The translations under genes were made by a program, and so were the position numbers. Shown one piece after another: positions 17,901 through 26,367 of a DNA stretch of 64,000 nucleotides (the stretch's first letter is position 1; each line of letters opens with the position of its first letter). The notes beneath the pieces are model-generated. The model saw nothing but the letters and a program-made list of their open reading frames with translations. It did not search any database and was not told the origin of the DNA. The DNA is from an uncultured Cohaesibacter sp. (GTDB taxonomy: Bacteria > Pseudomonadota > Alphaproteobacteria > Rhizobiales > Cohaesibacteraceae), in the NCBI RefSeq assembly GCF_963682185.1, contig NZ_OY821667.1, forward strand, positions 1,986,001 through 2,050,000, written 5' to 3'.

Positions 17901-20900
17901 CTTGACACCACTTCGGGCGTGGTTGAAATTTCCAGCCGAGCCCGTCTGGTTGATGACGAATGGCAATTGCATGCAAAATGTCGCGTCGCGAAGATTCCGG
18001 GCGATGTGGGCGAAGACCGTTCAGACTATGAGCTCAAGGCGCCAGATGCGAGCCGTACATCCGCGCCCGAAGAGATCGAAGCGCTCTATGCCATGTCGCG
18101 CGAATTCGGGCTGGATTTCGGCCCGGCCTTTCAGCGCATAACTTATTGCAAGCGCATTGACGATGCGTATATCGAGCTCGTCATCGCTGACCGCGACGCC
18201 TTCACCTCCAAGCGGGAAGAGCTGGCTGCCCCCTATGCCCTGCATCCACTGGATTTCGATGCCTGCTTCCATGGACTGAACACGCTTTATGAAAGTCTGG
18301 AAGACGGCGCAGAGAAAATGGCCTTCATTCCGGTTCGCTTAGGGCGTCTACGCATTCTGCAATCCGGCGTGGCTCTTCGCTCGGCCCGCCTGCATGTGAT
18401 CCGTTCCAACGCACGCGGTATCAAGGCCGATATCGACATGTTCAGCGACGATGGCTCTCTGGTGGCAACCTTAAGGGATGGCCGCTTCCGTGCATCCGCT
18501 CTTGTGCAGCGTCAAGGGCTGGACCGCCTGACCTATTTCTACGATTCCCTGAAACAATCATCTCCCGGTGTGGAAACGCAGGGCGCTCCGATCGACGCGG
18601 CGGCGCTTACCGAAGCCCTCAAGGGCCTCTCCTTGCCAAATCGCGCCCCGATCGACGACGGCCAGATGCTGCTACAGGCAGCCAGTCGGCGTGGTGCCTA
18701 TGATATCCTTCGTCAATTTGCGAAAGACGATCTGACACTGTCCGAATCGTCTCTGCCTCGTCTCACCGTGCGGGACGATCTGGACGGAGAGCATGCAGAT
18801 GAAGATCTCAGAAGCCGGTCGATCCACCGCAAACAGATCTTCGGTGCTCTGGTTTCCATCTGTGAGCAGTCCGGCCTGGTCAGCGCATCTGAAGACGGTT
18901 TGACGCTGGCAGAGGACAGTGGCCTGCCAGAATTCAGCCAGATCCTGCAAATGCTGCTGAGCGAAAATCCGCTTTGGTCGGCAGATTGCGTCATGCTCAA
19001 TCATGCACTGATGCGCATGCCAGAGATGCTGCGCACCATGCAGCAAGATGCAGAAAACCACGCCCAGCCGCAGGATCTCTATTCGCACGATCTGTTCGAA
19101 CAGCATTTGAGCTCCTCGCCTCTGTCTGAAGCCCATGTGGCGCAGGTTACCGCGGCCTTCAAAGCCGCCCTTGACCTGTGGCCGGAAGGGCGTCCGCTGC
19201 GCGTTCTGGAATTCGGTGTAGGCGGCGCCAAGCTGACCAAAGCCATTCTCCCGCTACTGGAAGAGAAAAAAGGCATTCTGGTTTCTGCCGATACCAACAA
19301 GTTGATCATTGACCGCCTGCGCATCCTGTTTGCCAACTCGATCCATTTCGAAGCCGTGGCGCTGCGCTCGGATCTTGAAGCACTTGAGCCGTTCGGTCCG
19401 TTTGATCTCGTCGTTTCGGCCAATGGCCTACAGATGATGGATCAGGCCTCCTCCATGCTTAACCCGCTGTCGGCTCTGCTCGCCAAAGACGGCATGATGC
19501 TGATGAGCCTGTCGGATGCCAACGTCTATCAGGATCTTGTCTTCGGACCAGCCACAAGCTGGTTCGACCATTCCGTTGATCCGTCGTTCCCTGTTTCGCG
19601 CTTTGGTGCTGCCAAGGATTGGTGCAACTGGCTGGGTGAAGCCGGGTTTAGCGCCATAGAGTTGGCTCCTTTTGCCAACGCGCAAGGCGAACCCGATATC
19701 ACCGGAGCCTATCTTCTGACCGCAGCAAGCAAACTATCTGCAAAGGCAGAAGAAACAACTGATATTCCGCTGCTAGACGCAGAGCACAGAACCGTCGTGC
19801 TTCTGACAAATGGCAAAGATGCCGGGGCAACAGCCATTGCTGAAGCGCTCACCACACAAGCACCGGCTCCGAATCTTGTCTGCTTTGACGTCACAAACGC
19901 TGACGAGTGGGAAAAGGCGACCGCCCTCATTTGCGCCAGCCAACCTGATGACAAACTGGATGTCATCTATGCCGCTGGTAGTGAGAGCACGGAAAAAGCA
20001 CACATGGAGCGCCTCACCGGTCGCCTGCATAAACTGGCCGATCTCGTGCGCACCACGTCAAGCATCCCGATGCGCCTCTGGATCATCGCTCCGGGTGGCT
20101 ATCCGGGTGCAGAGAATCAGAAAAGCGATCCGGTTCAAAATTCTGTCTGGGCCTTTGGCCGCACGGTCAGCAACGAATATGACAACCATGACGTACGCTT
20201 GGTCGATTTCGCTGATACGCTGACCGCCTCCGATCAGGCAGCTAGGCTTGCAAGCCTCATCCAAGAACCGGGCGAAGAACGCGAGATCCTGCTTGAAGAT
20301 GAAGCACAGAGTGTCATTCGTGTAAGACGCGGCTGGCCGCAGCCTGTAAGGCATGAAGCAGCCTTCGGCAAGGACGATGGCTGTCAACTTTATCATCCGC
20401 GCACAGGCTCCTTTGATCGCCTGCAATGGGTTCCAACCAAACGCCGCAAGCCGGCCGAAGGCGAAGTGGAAATCGAAGTCGTGGCCGCTGGCCTCAACTT
20501 CCGAGATGTGATGTGGGCGCAAGGACTGCTGCCTGAGGAAGCGCTGGAAGACGGTTTTGCCGGCCCGACCCTTGGCTTTGAATGCTCCGGCCGCATCGTG
20601 GCAACGGGCAAGGGTGTCTCCGATCTCAAGATTGGCGATCCGGTCATGACGCTGGCCCCTGCCAGTTTTGCCTCTCATGTAACGGTCTCCGACAGTGCGG
20701 TTTCCAAATTGCCCGAAACGGTGGATCTTGTTGCCGCAGCGACCATGCCGGTGGCGTTCCTGACCAGCTATTATGCCCTGCATTATCTGGCCCGCCTTGA
20801 AGAAGGCGAATGGGTGCTCATCCACGGCGCAGCAGGGGCCGTTGGCCTTGCTGCATTGCAGATTGCCAAATGGCGCGGTGCCCGCATTATCGCCACCGCT

Positions 20901-22631
20901 GGCAATGATGAAAAACGCGACTTCCTGAGGATGCTTGGCGCAGATCATGTGCTTGACACCCGCTCGCTCGATTTTGTCGATCAGGTGCGCGCCATTACAC
21001 GCAAAGCCGATGGTCCGGATCAGGAAGGCGTCGATGTCGTCCTCAACTCGCTGTTTGGCGAAGCGATGGAACGCAGCATCGAACTGGTGCGTCCATTCGG
21101 TCGCTTCCTTGAGCTGGGCAAGCGTGATTTCTATGGCAACACCCAGATTGGCCTGCGCCCGTTCCGCCGCAACATCAGCTATTTCGGCATTGATGCGGAC
21201 CAGCTGCTCAACAAGCAACCGGCGCGCGCCAAACGTCTCTTTAACGAACTGGCTGACCTGATCGCTGAGGAACAGTTCACACAGCTGCCTTATCGCCTGT
21301 TTGACAGCGCTGATATCGTTGATGCTTTCCGCCTGATGCAGCGCTCTGGCCATATCGGCAAGATCGTCGTCAAGGCGCCGAAACCAATGGCCGATCCGGC
21401 TGATAAAGCGCCATCCAAGGTTAATTCCGAAGGCCATCACATTCTTGTTGGCGGTCTTGGCGGCTTCGGGATCGAGGTGGCGCGCTGGCTGGCTGATCAG
21501 GGCGCAAAATCTATCGTCCTCACCAATCGCTCGGGCAAACTTTCCGATGCGGCATTGGCGCTGCAGACCAAATTGGCCGCAAGCGATTGCGCGCTGGTGG
21601 TCAAGCCATGCGATGTGTCCGATCCGGCTGCACTGGAGAGCCTGTTCGCCGAATTGCGTAAGGAGCGTCCGATCAGCGGCGTCATGCATATGGCCGCCGT
21701 TCTCGATGACGTGTTGCTTGCCAATATGAGCAACGAACAGATCGACAAGGTACTCGGACCGAAGGTGCTCGGCGGCGACAATCTCGATATGGTCACGCGC
21801 AAGGATGATCTGGATTATTTCTGGCTCTTCTCCTCCGTCTCAGTCCTGATGGGCAACCCGGGCCAAGCAAACTATGTGGCGGCCAACAGCTACATGGATG
21901 GTCTGGCACGCAAACGTCAGCAGCAAGGCCTGCCCGCCCTCGCCATCGGCTGGGGTGCGATCACCGACGTAGGCATTCTGGAACGCGACAAGCAGACAGC
22001 AGAGATTCTGGCAAGAACCACGGGCGGCATCGAATTCAAGGCAAGGCAAGCCTTGGATCATCTCGCCAAACTGCTCGCACAGGTGCCTTCAGAAAGCCAT
22101 TTGGCGACCATCACGCTGGCTCCGATGAACTGGGCCTATGCGCATGACAATCTGCCAATTCTGAAAACACCGGCCTATGAATTGCTCAAGAAGGAAGCGG
22201 CTCAATCGTCCAGAAGCGGCCAGCAGTCCCTTGATGTCAGCAGCTTGATCGACGGTCTTGATGACGTAGCGGCGCGTGGTGAAATTGCCAAGATTCTGGC
22301 GCAGGAAGTGGCGGATATCTTCCGCATGCCGGTTGAGGAAATCAACCTCAAGCGCTCACTGACCGATCTGGGCATGGACAGCCTGATGGGTATGGAACTG
22401 CGCACAGCGGCACAGCAGAAGCTCGATATTGAAATCCCCATGGGGGCCATTGCCGATGGCACGACCATTGAGGATATCGCAGCCAAGGTGCTTGAACGCA
22501 TTCGTGGCGATGCCGATAACGGCGGTTTGTCCTTCACAGAGGAAACCCTGCTTCATCAGCATATAAGCAGCGAAAGTGATGCCACAAGCCTTGCATCCAA
22601 ACTCAACGAAATACGCAAGAGCGACATGTAA
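14925..22631 (+). CDS. rkpA: Reducing type I polyketide synthase of the capsule locus (RkpA-like), KS-AT-DH-cMT-ER-KR-ACP
   Basis: 2568 residues with one complete reducing module. KS spans about 1-425 with Cys174 (DTACSSS), His309 (EAHGTGT) and His347 (NLGHLEPASG). AT covers about 540-840 with Ser634 in GHSVGE and YPFHS near 735. DH covers about 905-1190 with His938 (HKVDGKVILP) and an Asp in LDFDACFHGL near 1112. A methyltransferase-like region follows (SAM loop LEFGVGGAKLT near 1430). ER covers about 1845-2150 (HGAAGAVGLAALQ near 1967), KR about 2165-2350 (GGLGGFGIEVARWL; SSVS and YVAANSYMDG), and ACP about 2440-2520 with phosphopantetheine Ser2486 (LGMDSLMGMEL). No thioesterase is present. 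The order with an oxoamine synthase, an SDR and a KpsC-like gene matches the Sinorhizobium rkp-1 region. The product is probably a reduced, perhaps methyl-branched acyl chain made iteratively. Confidence 0.93.
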   Translation: MSDNWVEVIGRSCRLPGANSVSAFWDLLVSNKCSVGEIGQDRFSTFRYLHPKSGQAGKTYTFRAGVLDDVWGFDPSVFSLSPREATQMDPQQRLLLMLVWEALEEAGLPISDVAGSNIGVFVGNSGSDHSNRFFFDPASSDSFMMTGNTLSLVSNRISYVYDLHGPSFTVDTACSSSLVALDLALKRLQSGEIDTAIVAGVNLLLSPFPFVGFAAASMLSPQGLCRPFDEDANGYVRAEGAVALVLQRKEAFDPKQQKSFGRIVASGINSDGRTSGVALPSMDFQSALLKQLYSDINLDPNALAFIEAHGTGTRVGDPAEAFALGQVLGQKRDKPLPIGSVKSNLGHLEPASGLVSVLKSLLSLENNLLPASLHIENPNPDIPFEDLNLALNSEATVLKKGKDIRYAGINNFGFGGTNAHVLVSDTKPARPAKAKPLAASTKSGGETTAEPSTPTLLVLSARTEDALKALAVKSADAIAADDTASLADWSNGFGWHRSLLDERLSIVAKSKLELTEALEAFAQEEKHPALIHATASRATKAPVFVYSGNGAQFAGMGQEAYEQNAAFAAAFDKVDAFFLPLAGWSLKDKLFEDNLKEDLKQTSVAQPLLFAVQVALTEALKASGMTASGVMGHSVGEVAAAWACGALDLKQSVEVIYWRSHHQEAVAGTGRMAVIKLSVAETQALLTAEGFDKVEISAINTDKSLTLSGETTELEAFLKIARKKRLAAKMLDINYPFHSNVVEPIKDGLLKDLESIKPSKAKLPFYSAVTGTCLQGKEMDGQYWWQNVRQPVRFLSAVEAAFADDQTQFLEIGPRAILKGYIAETARDRAQTIVATESLTQKTVKDLDPVQLAIGRAIANGMLFDKKTVFGANKPCSVALPSYPWQLKPFKLRPSSEAFDIFNDKVVPHALLGQQIREEEHVWSTELDTAQIPYLEHHKVDGKVILPGAAFAEMALAAAQIAFKTDRVEIRDMDLLQALPLGEDQISSILTRLDTTSGVVEISSRARLVDDEWQLHAKCRVAKIPGDVGEDRSDYELKAPDASRTSAPEEIEALYAMSREFGLDFGPAFQRITYCKRIDDAYIELVIADRDAFTSKREELAAPYALHPLDFDACFHGLNTLYESLEDGAEKMAFIPVRLGRLRILQSGVALRSARLHVIRSNARGIKADIDMFSDDGSLVATLRDGRFRASALVQRQGLDRLTYFYDSLKQSSPGVETQGAPIDAAALTEALKGLSLPNRAPIDDGQMLLQAASRRGAYDILRQFAKDDLTLSESSLPRLTVRDDLDGEHADEDLRSRSIHRKQIFGALVSICEQSGLVSASEDGLTLAEDSGLPEFSQILQMLLSENPLWSADCVMLNHALMRMPEMLRTMQQDAENHAQPQDLYSHDLFEQHLSSSPLSEAHVAQVTAAFKAALDLWPEGRPLRVLEFGVGGAKLTKAILPLLEEKKGILVSADTNKLIIDRLRILFANSIHFEAVALRSDLEALEPFGPFDLVVSANGLQMMDQASSMLNPLSALLAKDGMMLMSLSDANVYQDLVFGPATSWFDHSVDPSFPVSRFGAAKDWCNWLGEAGFSAIELAPFANAQGEPDITGAYLLTAASKLSAKAEETTDIPLLDAEHRTVVLLTNGKDAGATAIAEALTTQAPAPNLVCFDVTNADEWEKATALICASQPDDKLDVIYAAGSESTEKAHMERLTGRLHKLADLVRTTSSIPMRLWIIAPGGYPGAENQKSDPVQNSVWAFGRTVSNEYDNHDVRLVDFADTLTASDQAARLASLIQEPGEEREILLEDEAQSVIRVRRGWPQPVRHEAAFGKDDGCQLYHPRTGSFDRLQWVPTKRRKPAEGEVEIEVVAAGLNFRDVMWAQGLLPEEALEDGFAGPTLGFECSGRIVATGKGVSDLKIGDPVMTLAPASFASHVTVSDSAVSKLPETVDLVAAATMPVAFLTSYYALHYLARLEEGEWVLIHGAAGAVGLAALQIAKWRGARIIATAGNDEKRDFLRMLGADHVLDTRSLDFVDQVRAITRKADGPDQEGVDVVLNSLFGEAMERSIELVRPFGRFLELGKRDFYGNTQIGLRPFRRNISYFGIDADQLLNKQPARAKRLFNELADLIAEEQFTQLPYRLFDSADIVDAFRLMQRSGHIGKIVVKAPKPMADPADKAPSKVNSEGHHILVGGLGGFGIEVARWLADQGAKSIVLTNRSGKLSDAALALQTKLAASDCALVVKPCDVSDPAALESLFAELRKERPISGVMHMAAVLDDVLLANMSNEQIDKVLGPKVLGGDNLDMVTRKDDLDYFWLFSSVSVLMGNPGQANYVAANSYMDGLARKRQQQGLPALAIGWGAITDVGILERDKQTAEILARTTGGIEFKARQALDHLAKLLAQVPSESHLATITLAPMNWAYAHDNLPILKTPAYELLKKEAAQSSRSGQQSLDVSSLIDGLDDVAARGEIAKILAQEVADIFRMPVEEINLKRSLTDLGMDSLMGMELRTAAQQKLDIEIPMGAIADGTTIEDIAAKVLERIRGDADNGGLSFTEETLLHQHISSESDATSLASKLNEIRKSDM

Positions 22632-22740
22632 TGTCCGCCCTTGCCTTTTCTTCTGGTAAACCGCTACCGTTATTCGTAGATTGTGATTTTATAGCACACT
22701 GACGCGAATGATCCGGAAATCGAGAGGCATGCTTCAGCAG

Positions 22741-22766
22741 ATCAAGAGATCGCGCGATCTTTTGAT
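22741..22766. promoter_or_regulatory. 26-base near-perfect palindrome between the PKS and oxoamine synthase genes
   Basis: ATCAAGAGATCG (22741-22752) pairs with CGATCTTTTGAT (22755-22766) across a CG centre. All 12 positions pair in RNA if one G-U wobble is allowed. It lies in the 181-base gap between the PKS stop (22631) and the downstream ATG (22813). There is no T-run, so it is more likely an operator or an RNA stability/processing hairpin than a terminator. The gap is unusually long for this operon. Confidence 0.5.
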
Positions 22767-22812
22767 GCTTCGTATTGAAAGCCACTCGACAGAGGAATGA
22801 ATGGAGCAATGA

Positions 22813-24180
22813 ATGTCAAAGCAGCAATTTGATCGGGACGCTATTCTGAATTTGTCTCGATCAATGGCCAAAGGTGCCGCGCCCAAACCTGTGCCGACCC
22901 GCGAAACCCGCACAAAGGCCGACCGCTCGAAGACTGATTTTGCAACTCTGGACCTTTATCAGCAGATCGCCATCCAACGACAAATGGCAGAGAAGCTGCA
23001 AACGAGAGATCCATACTTCGCCTTGCATGAAACGCGCGCTGGCGCGACAACCATCGTGAATGGCAAAGAGCTGATCAATTTCGCCTCTTACGACTATCTC
23101 GGCCTCAACGGCCTTGCCGAGGTACAAGAGGCAGCCAAAGCTGCCATTGATGCGTTTGGAACATCCGTATCCGGCTCACGCCCCACATCAGGGGAACGCC
23201 CCTTCCATTCTGCGCTTGAGCGACAATTGGCTGAACTTTATGAAAGCGAAGCAGCGCTCGTTTTCGTCTCCGGGCACGCTACCAACGTGTCCACCATCGG
23301 TGAGTTGCTCGGCCCCACCGATCTGGTGGTGTTCGATGCCTATAGCCACAATTCAGTGACCACCGGCTGCAAGCTTTCCGGCGCCACAAGACGCTCCTTC
23401 AAGCATAATGATCTTGATGATCTTGAACGCATTCTGGAAGAAACCCGCAACGCCCATGACCGCGTCATGATTATTGCCGAAGGCCTCTACTCGATGGATG
23501 GCGACATGCCGGATCTTGCCCGCCTCGTAGAGATCAAGGAACGCTTCGCAGCATGGCTTCTGGTCGATGAAGCCCACTCACTGGGCGTTTTGGGTGCAAC
23601 GGGCAAGGGTCTGTTCGAACAGCAGGGCGTTGATCCCAGCAAGATCGACATCTGGATGGGCACCATGAGCAAGACCATGAGTGGCTGCGGGGGCTATATC
23701 TGCGGCAATCAGGTGCTGATTGATATCCTGAAATTCTTCGCGTCCGGCTTCATGTATAGCGTGGGCCTGTCTGCGCCACTGGCTGTCGCCGGGGCAAAGT
23801 CGCTCGAGATCATGCAGAGAGAACCATGGCGCGTTGAAAAGCTGCAGTCCAATGGTCGCTATTTCAAAAAGGCTGCGCAAGACGCCGGATTGGATACGGG
23901 CCTTAGCGCAGGCTTCTGCGTCGTCCCGGTCATTGTTGGCGACAGCCTGCGCGCTGTCAAATTGAGCAACAACCTGATGGACCGAGGCATTTACGCCTTC
24001 CCCATCACTTATCCTGCAGTGCCCATGAACAGCGCCCGCTTGCGCTTTTTCATCAGCGCCACTCATAGCGAAGAACAATTGCAACAGGCTGTCGACATCA
24101 CAGCTGAGGAATTACGCAAGCTGGAAGAGGCCAACTTCTCCATTGCCACCTCCCTGAGCACCCTCAATACGGAAGAATGA
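22813..24180 (+). CDS. rkpG: PLP-dependent alpha-oxoamine synthase (AONS/serine palmitoyltransferase family), RkpG-like
   Basis: 455 residues, with about 60 extra N-terminal residues compared with BioF-type enzymes. The fold-type I PLP site is intact: Lys287 in MGTMSKTMSGCGGYICG, Asp252 and His255 in VDEAHSLG, GTSVSGSRPTSGERPFHSAL in the substrate loop, and FASYDYLGLNGL near residue 100. Family members condense an acyl thioester with an amino acid, losing CO2, to give an amino-ketone. The adjacent PKS has an ACP but no thioesterase, so this enzyme is a good candidate to release its chain. Amino acid and acyl donor are unknown. The start follows a GGAG site. The stop overlaps the SDR start by 4 bases, indicating coupled synthesis. 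Confidence 0.9.
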   Translation: MSKQQFDRDAILNLSRSMAKGAAPKPVPTRETRTKADRSKTDFATLDLYQQIAIQRQMAEKLQTRDPYFALHETRAGATTIVNGKELINFASYDYLGLNGLAEVQEAAKAAIDAFGTSVSGSRPTSGERPFHSALERQLAELYESEAALVFVSGHATNVSTIGELLGPTDLVVFDAYSHNSVTTGCKLSGATRRSFKHNDLDDLERILEETRNAHDRVMIIAEGLYSMDGDMPDLARLVEIKERFAAWLLVDEAHSLGVLGATGKGLFEQQGVDPSKIDIWMGTMSKTMSGCGGYICGNQVLIDILKFFASGFMYSVGLSAPLAVAGAKSLEIMQREPWRVEKLQSNGRYFKKAAQDAGLDTGLSAGFCVVPVIVGDSLRAVKLSNNLMDRGIYAFPITYPAVPMNSARLRFFISATHSEEQLQQAVDITAEELRKLEEANFSIATSLSTLNTEE

Positions 24181-24968
24181 GCATGCGCCCGCGCTCCATA
24201 TTGATCACTGGAGCCAGTCGCGGACTGGGTGCGGCACTGGCGCGCGCCTACGCCGCTGCGGGTGTTGATCTCATTTTGACCGCCCGCTCGCTGGAGGCCT
24301 TGGCGAGCATCTGCGCAGAGTGCCAAGCATCTGGCGCCAAAGTCCGCTGCCTGCCGCTGGATCTTACCAGCGAAGCCAGCATTGATGACGCATTGGCAGA
24401 AATCGATCTCATCGGCCTGCCGGATCTGCTGATCGCCAATGCCGGGGTTTATTCCGGGCGGCAGGAAAATGGCTTGCTTGAGCCAAGAGATACGCAGAAC
24501 CAACAACTCAGCGTCAACCTGACGGGCACCATCCAGTTTCTCGATCAGTGCGCACAAGGCATGAAGGACAGAGGCTCTGGCCATCTGGCCCTTATCAGTT
24601 CTCTTGCTGCCATCCAGCCGCAACCCGATAGCCCTGTCTATAGCGCAAGCAAAGCAGGCCTTGCCTTTTGGGGCCGATCGATGGCTGAAGATCTCGCCGA
24701 CCATGGTGTACAAATCAGCATCGTCTATCCCGGCCATATCGAAAGCCAGCAAACAGAAATGCAGGTTGGCGCCTTGCCCGGTTTGATGCCAGCCCCTCGC
24801 GCCGCAGAAATCATCCGCAAAGGCATCGACAAGAAACGTGCCCGGATTATTTTCCCACGACATCTTTACTGGCTCATTCTGGTAAGCAATCTCCTTCCCG
24901 GTTGGCTAAGGCGCCGGTTCAACAGACCTTTCCGCTATCACGTCGCGCGTGATGACCGGCCTGAATAG
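24177..24968 (+). CDS. rkpH: Short-chain dehydrogenase/reductase, RkpH-like
   Basis: 263 residues, a classical SDR. The cofactor loop is ITGASRGLGAAL (about residues 9-20), NAG occurs at about residues 88-90, and the active site is Ser in LISSLAA (about residue 142) with Tyr155 and Lys159 in VYSASKAG. After the catalytic core there is a basic, hydrophobic C-terminal stretch (LYWLILVSNLLPGWLRRRFN, about residues 224-243) that could contact the membrane. This resembles reductases acting on long-chain lipid substrates. It is coupled by an ATGA overlap to the oxoamine synthase. It may reduce the amino-ketone product to an amino-alcohol, as 3-ketosphinganine reductase does after serine palmitoyltransferase. 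That chemistry is inferred from pairing. Confidence 0.88.
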   Translation: MSMRPRSILITGASRGLGAALARAYAAAGVDLILTARSLEALASICAECQASGAKVRCLPLDLTSEASIDDALAEIDLIGLPDLLIANAGVYSGRQENGLLEPRDTQNQQLSVNLTGTIQFLDQCAQGMKDRGSGHLALISSLAAIQPQPDSPVYSASKAGLAFWGRSMAEDLADHGVQISIVYPGHIESQQTEMQVGALPGLMPAPRAAEIIRKGIDKKRARIIFPRHLYWLILVSNLLPGWLRRRFNRPFRYHVARDDRPE

Positions 24969-24983
24969 GGAGGCCCTTTCATC

Positions 24984-26099
24984 GTGGCAAATCAGACCAG
25001 AGACTGGATGCAGCGACCGGCCGTGATTTACGGTGTTGGATTCTGGAACAGGAAGTCCATAGCGGGCATGCTCACTTCTTTGCCCGGAAAGCCACGCTTT
25101 ATCCGTTCCTTCAAACGCGCGCTCAAAGCGGCCAAAGACAGCAATGCCAGCCTGTTTGCCTGGGCCACCCGCCTCAGCCCGGAGCAGCGCGCAGCCTGTA
25201 ACGCCGAGGGCGTCCCCATCGTGAATGTAGAAGACGGCTTTATCCGTTCCGTTGGTTTGGGAGCCGCCTTCACTCCGGCAGCATCGCTGATCATGGATGC
25301 AAGCGGTATCTACTACGATCCGTCCCACCCCAGCGATCTGGAAACCATGCTGCAACAGGATACTGTCAGCGGTGAAGAACGCTTACGGGGGCAGGCCTTC
25401 CGCCAAAAGGTCGTTGATTTGGGCGTCTCAAAATACAATCTCGGCAACAAGGCTTCCTCCAAAGGCTGCAGAACTGAGCACACCCCAACAGAAGCCTTGC
25501 GCATTCTCGTCCCCGGTCAGGTCAGCGATGATGCCTCCATCCAGAAAAGCCGCAGCGATAGTCTGGCGCTCGCCTCGGGCGAAAATCCTAACCTTCTGCT
25601 GCTTAAATGGGTACGCGCGCACCACCCCGATGCCCATATCACCTTCAAGCCACACCCGGACGTGACCAATGGCCTGCGCGATGGCAATCTCTCGGACGCG
25701 CAAATGCTGGCATATGCAGACGCGATAGAGCTTGATACCGACATTATCCAATTGATCGAACAGTGTGATTCTCTGCACACGATCAGCTCTCTATCTGGCT
25801 TTGAGGCCTTGTTGCGCGACAAGCATGTGGTCGTGCATGGCCTGCCTTTTTATGCCGGCTGGGGTGTCAGCGAGGATAAAACCAGCTGCCCGCGCCGCAC
25901 CACAAAGCGCAACTTGGATGAACTCGTCTATCTGGCAATGATCAAGTATCCGCACTATGTTTCCCCCCTCACCTTTCACGATTGTGAGGCAGAAGAGACG
26001 GTCGAGCAGCTTTCAGGGTTAAGGAATAATAAAGCCGGATCAGCTAAGGATGTAATAATGCTGCAAATTGCCAGACTTGCCTTCAGACTAGGGCTCTGA
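24984..26099 (+). CDS. Single-domain capsule Kdo-transferase-like protein, resembling the second half of KpsC (RkpJ-like)
   Basis: 371 residues from a GTG start with GGGAGG upstream. It is a capsule_synth-family protein with IVNVEDGFIRSVGLGAA, MDASGIYYDPSHPSDLETML, SKYNLG, ILVPGQVSDDASI, ITFKPHPDVTNGLRDG, and TISSLSGFEALLRDKHVVVH followed by GLPFYAGWG. The VPGQV-DDASI and SLSGFEALL versions resemble the C-terminal module of E. coli KpsC. The gene at 13813 resembles the N-terminal module. Together the two separate proteins could do the work of one KpsC in adding beta-Kdo to the capsule anchor. It follows the SDR gene by 15 bases in the order reported for rhizobial rkpA-G-H and rkpJ. Confidence 0.85.
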   Translation: MANQTRDWMQRPAVIYGVGFWNRKSIAGMLTSLPGKPRFIRSFKRALKAAKDSNASLFAWATRLSPEQRAACNAEGVPIVNVEDGFIRSVGLGAAFTPAASLIMDASGIYYDPSHPSDLETMLQQDTVSGEERLRGQAFRQKVVDLGVSKYNLGNKASSKGCRTEHTPTEALRILVPGQVSDDASIQKSRSDSLALASGENPNLLLLKWVRAHHPDAHITFKPHPDVTNGLRDGNLSDAQMLAYADAIELDTDIIQLIEQCDSLHTISSLSGFEALLRDKHVVVHGLPFYAGWGVSEDKTSCPRRTTKRNLDELVYLAMIKYPHYVSPLTFHDCEAEETVEQLSGLRNNKAGSAKDVIMLQIARLAFRLGL

Positions 26100-26367
26100 G
26101 AAAGACTGGGAGTTAATGCAGCAAAAGCCTTAATACCGTTGAAATTAGGCGCTATCAGTGATATCCAAATTGGCATTGATGAATGTATGTTTCAAATCAA
26201 ACGTGGTGTTTGTGCAACTGTCTGCTCAAAAATGTTGCTAAACAGGATTAACTGATTGATTTAATTTATGCAATTTTTGTATCGTGACTGAAGCATGATG
26301 CAGAAGCTGACGCGCAGATCTCATACGGGGGTGTTATTCCCGTTTGTTACCAACGAGTTATATAACC
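26100..26367. other. Intergenic region upstream of the exporter lipoprotein gene
   Basis: A 268-base AT-rich gap. It probably holds the promoter for the kpsD-kpsS pair. A TTGATT hexamer followed 17 bases later by GTATCG is visible near 26254-26282, but the -10 match is poor, so no promoter is called with confidence. No open reading frame of interest is seen. Confidence 0.4.

Noticed and set aside
20058-21689. A 543-codon open frame on the minus strand inside the PKS gene
   Set aside because: It is wholly antisense to well-supported ER and KR domains and has no recognisable domains; long antisense frames are common in GC-rich coding sequence.
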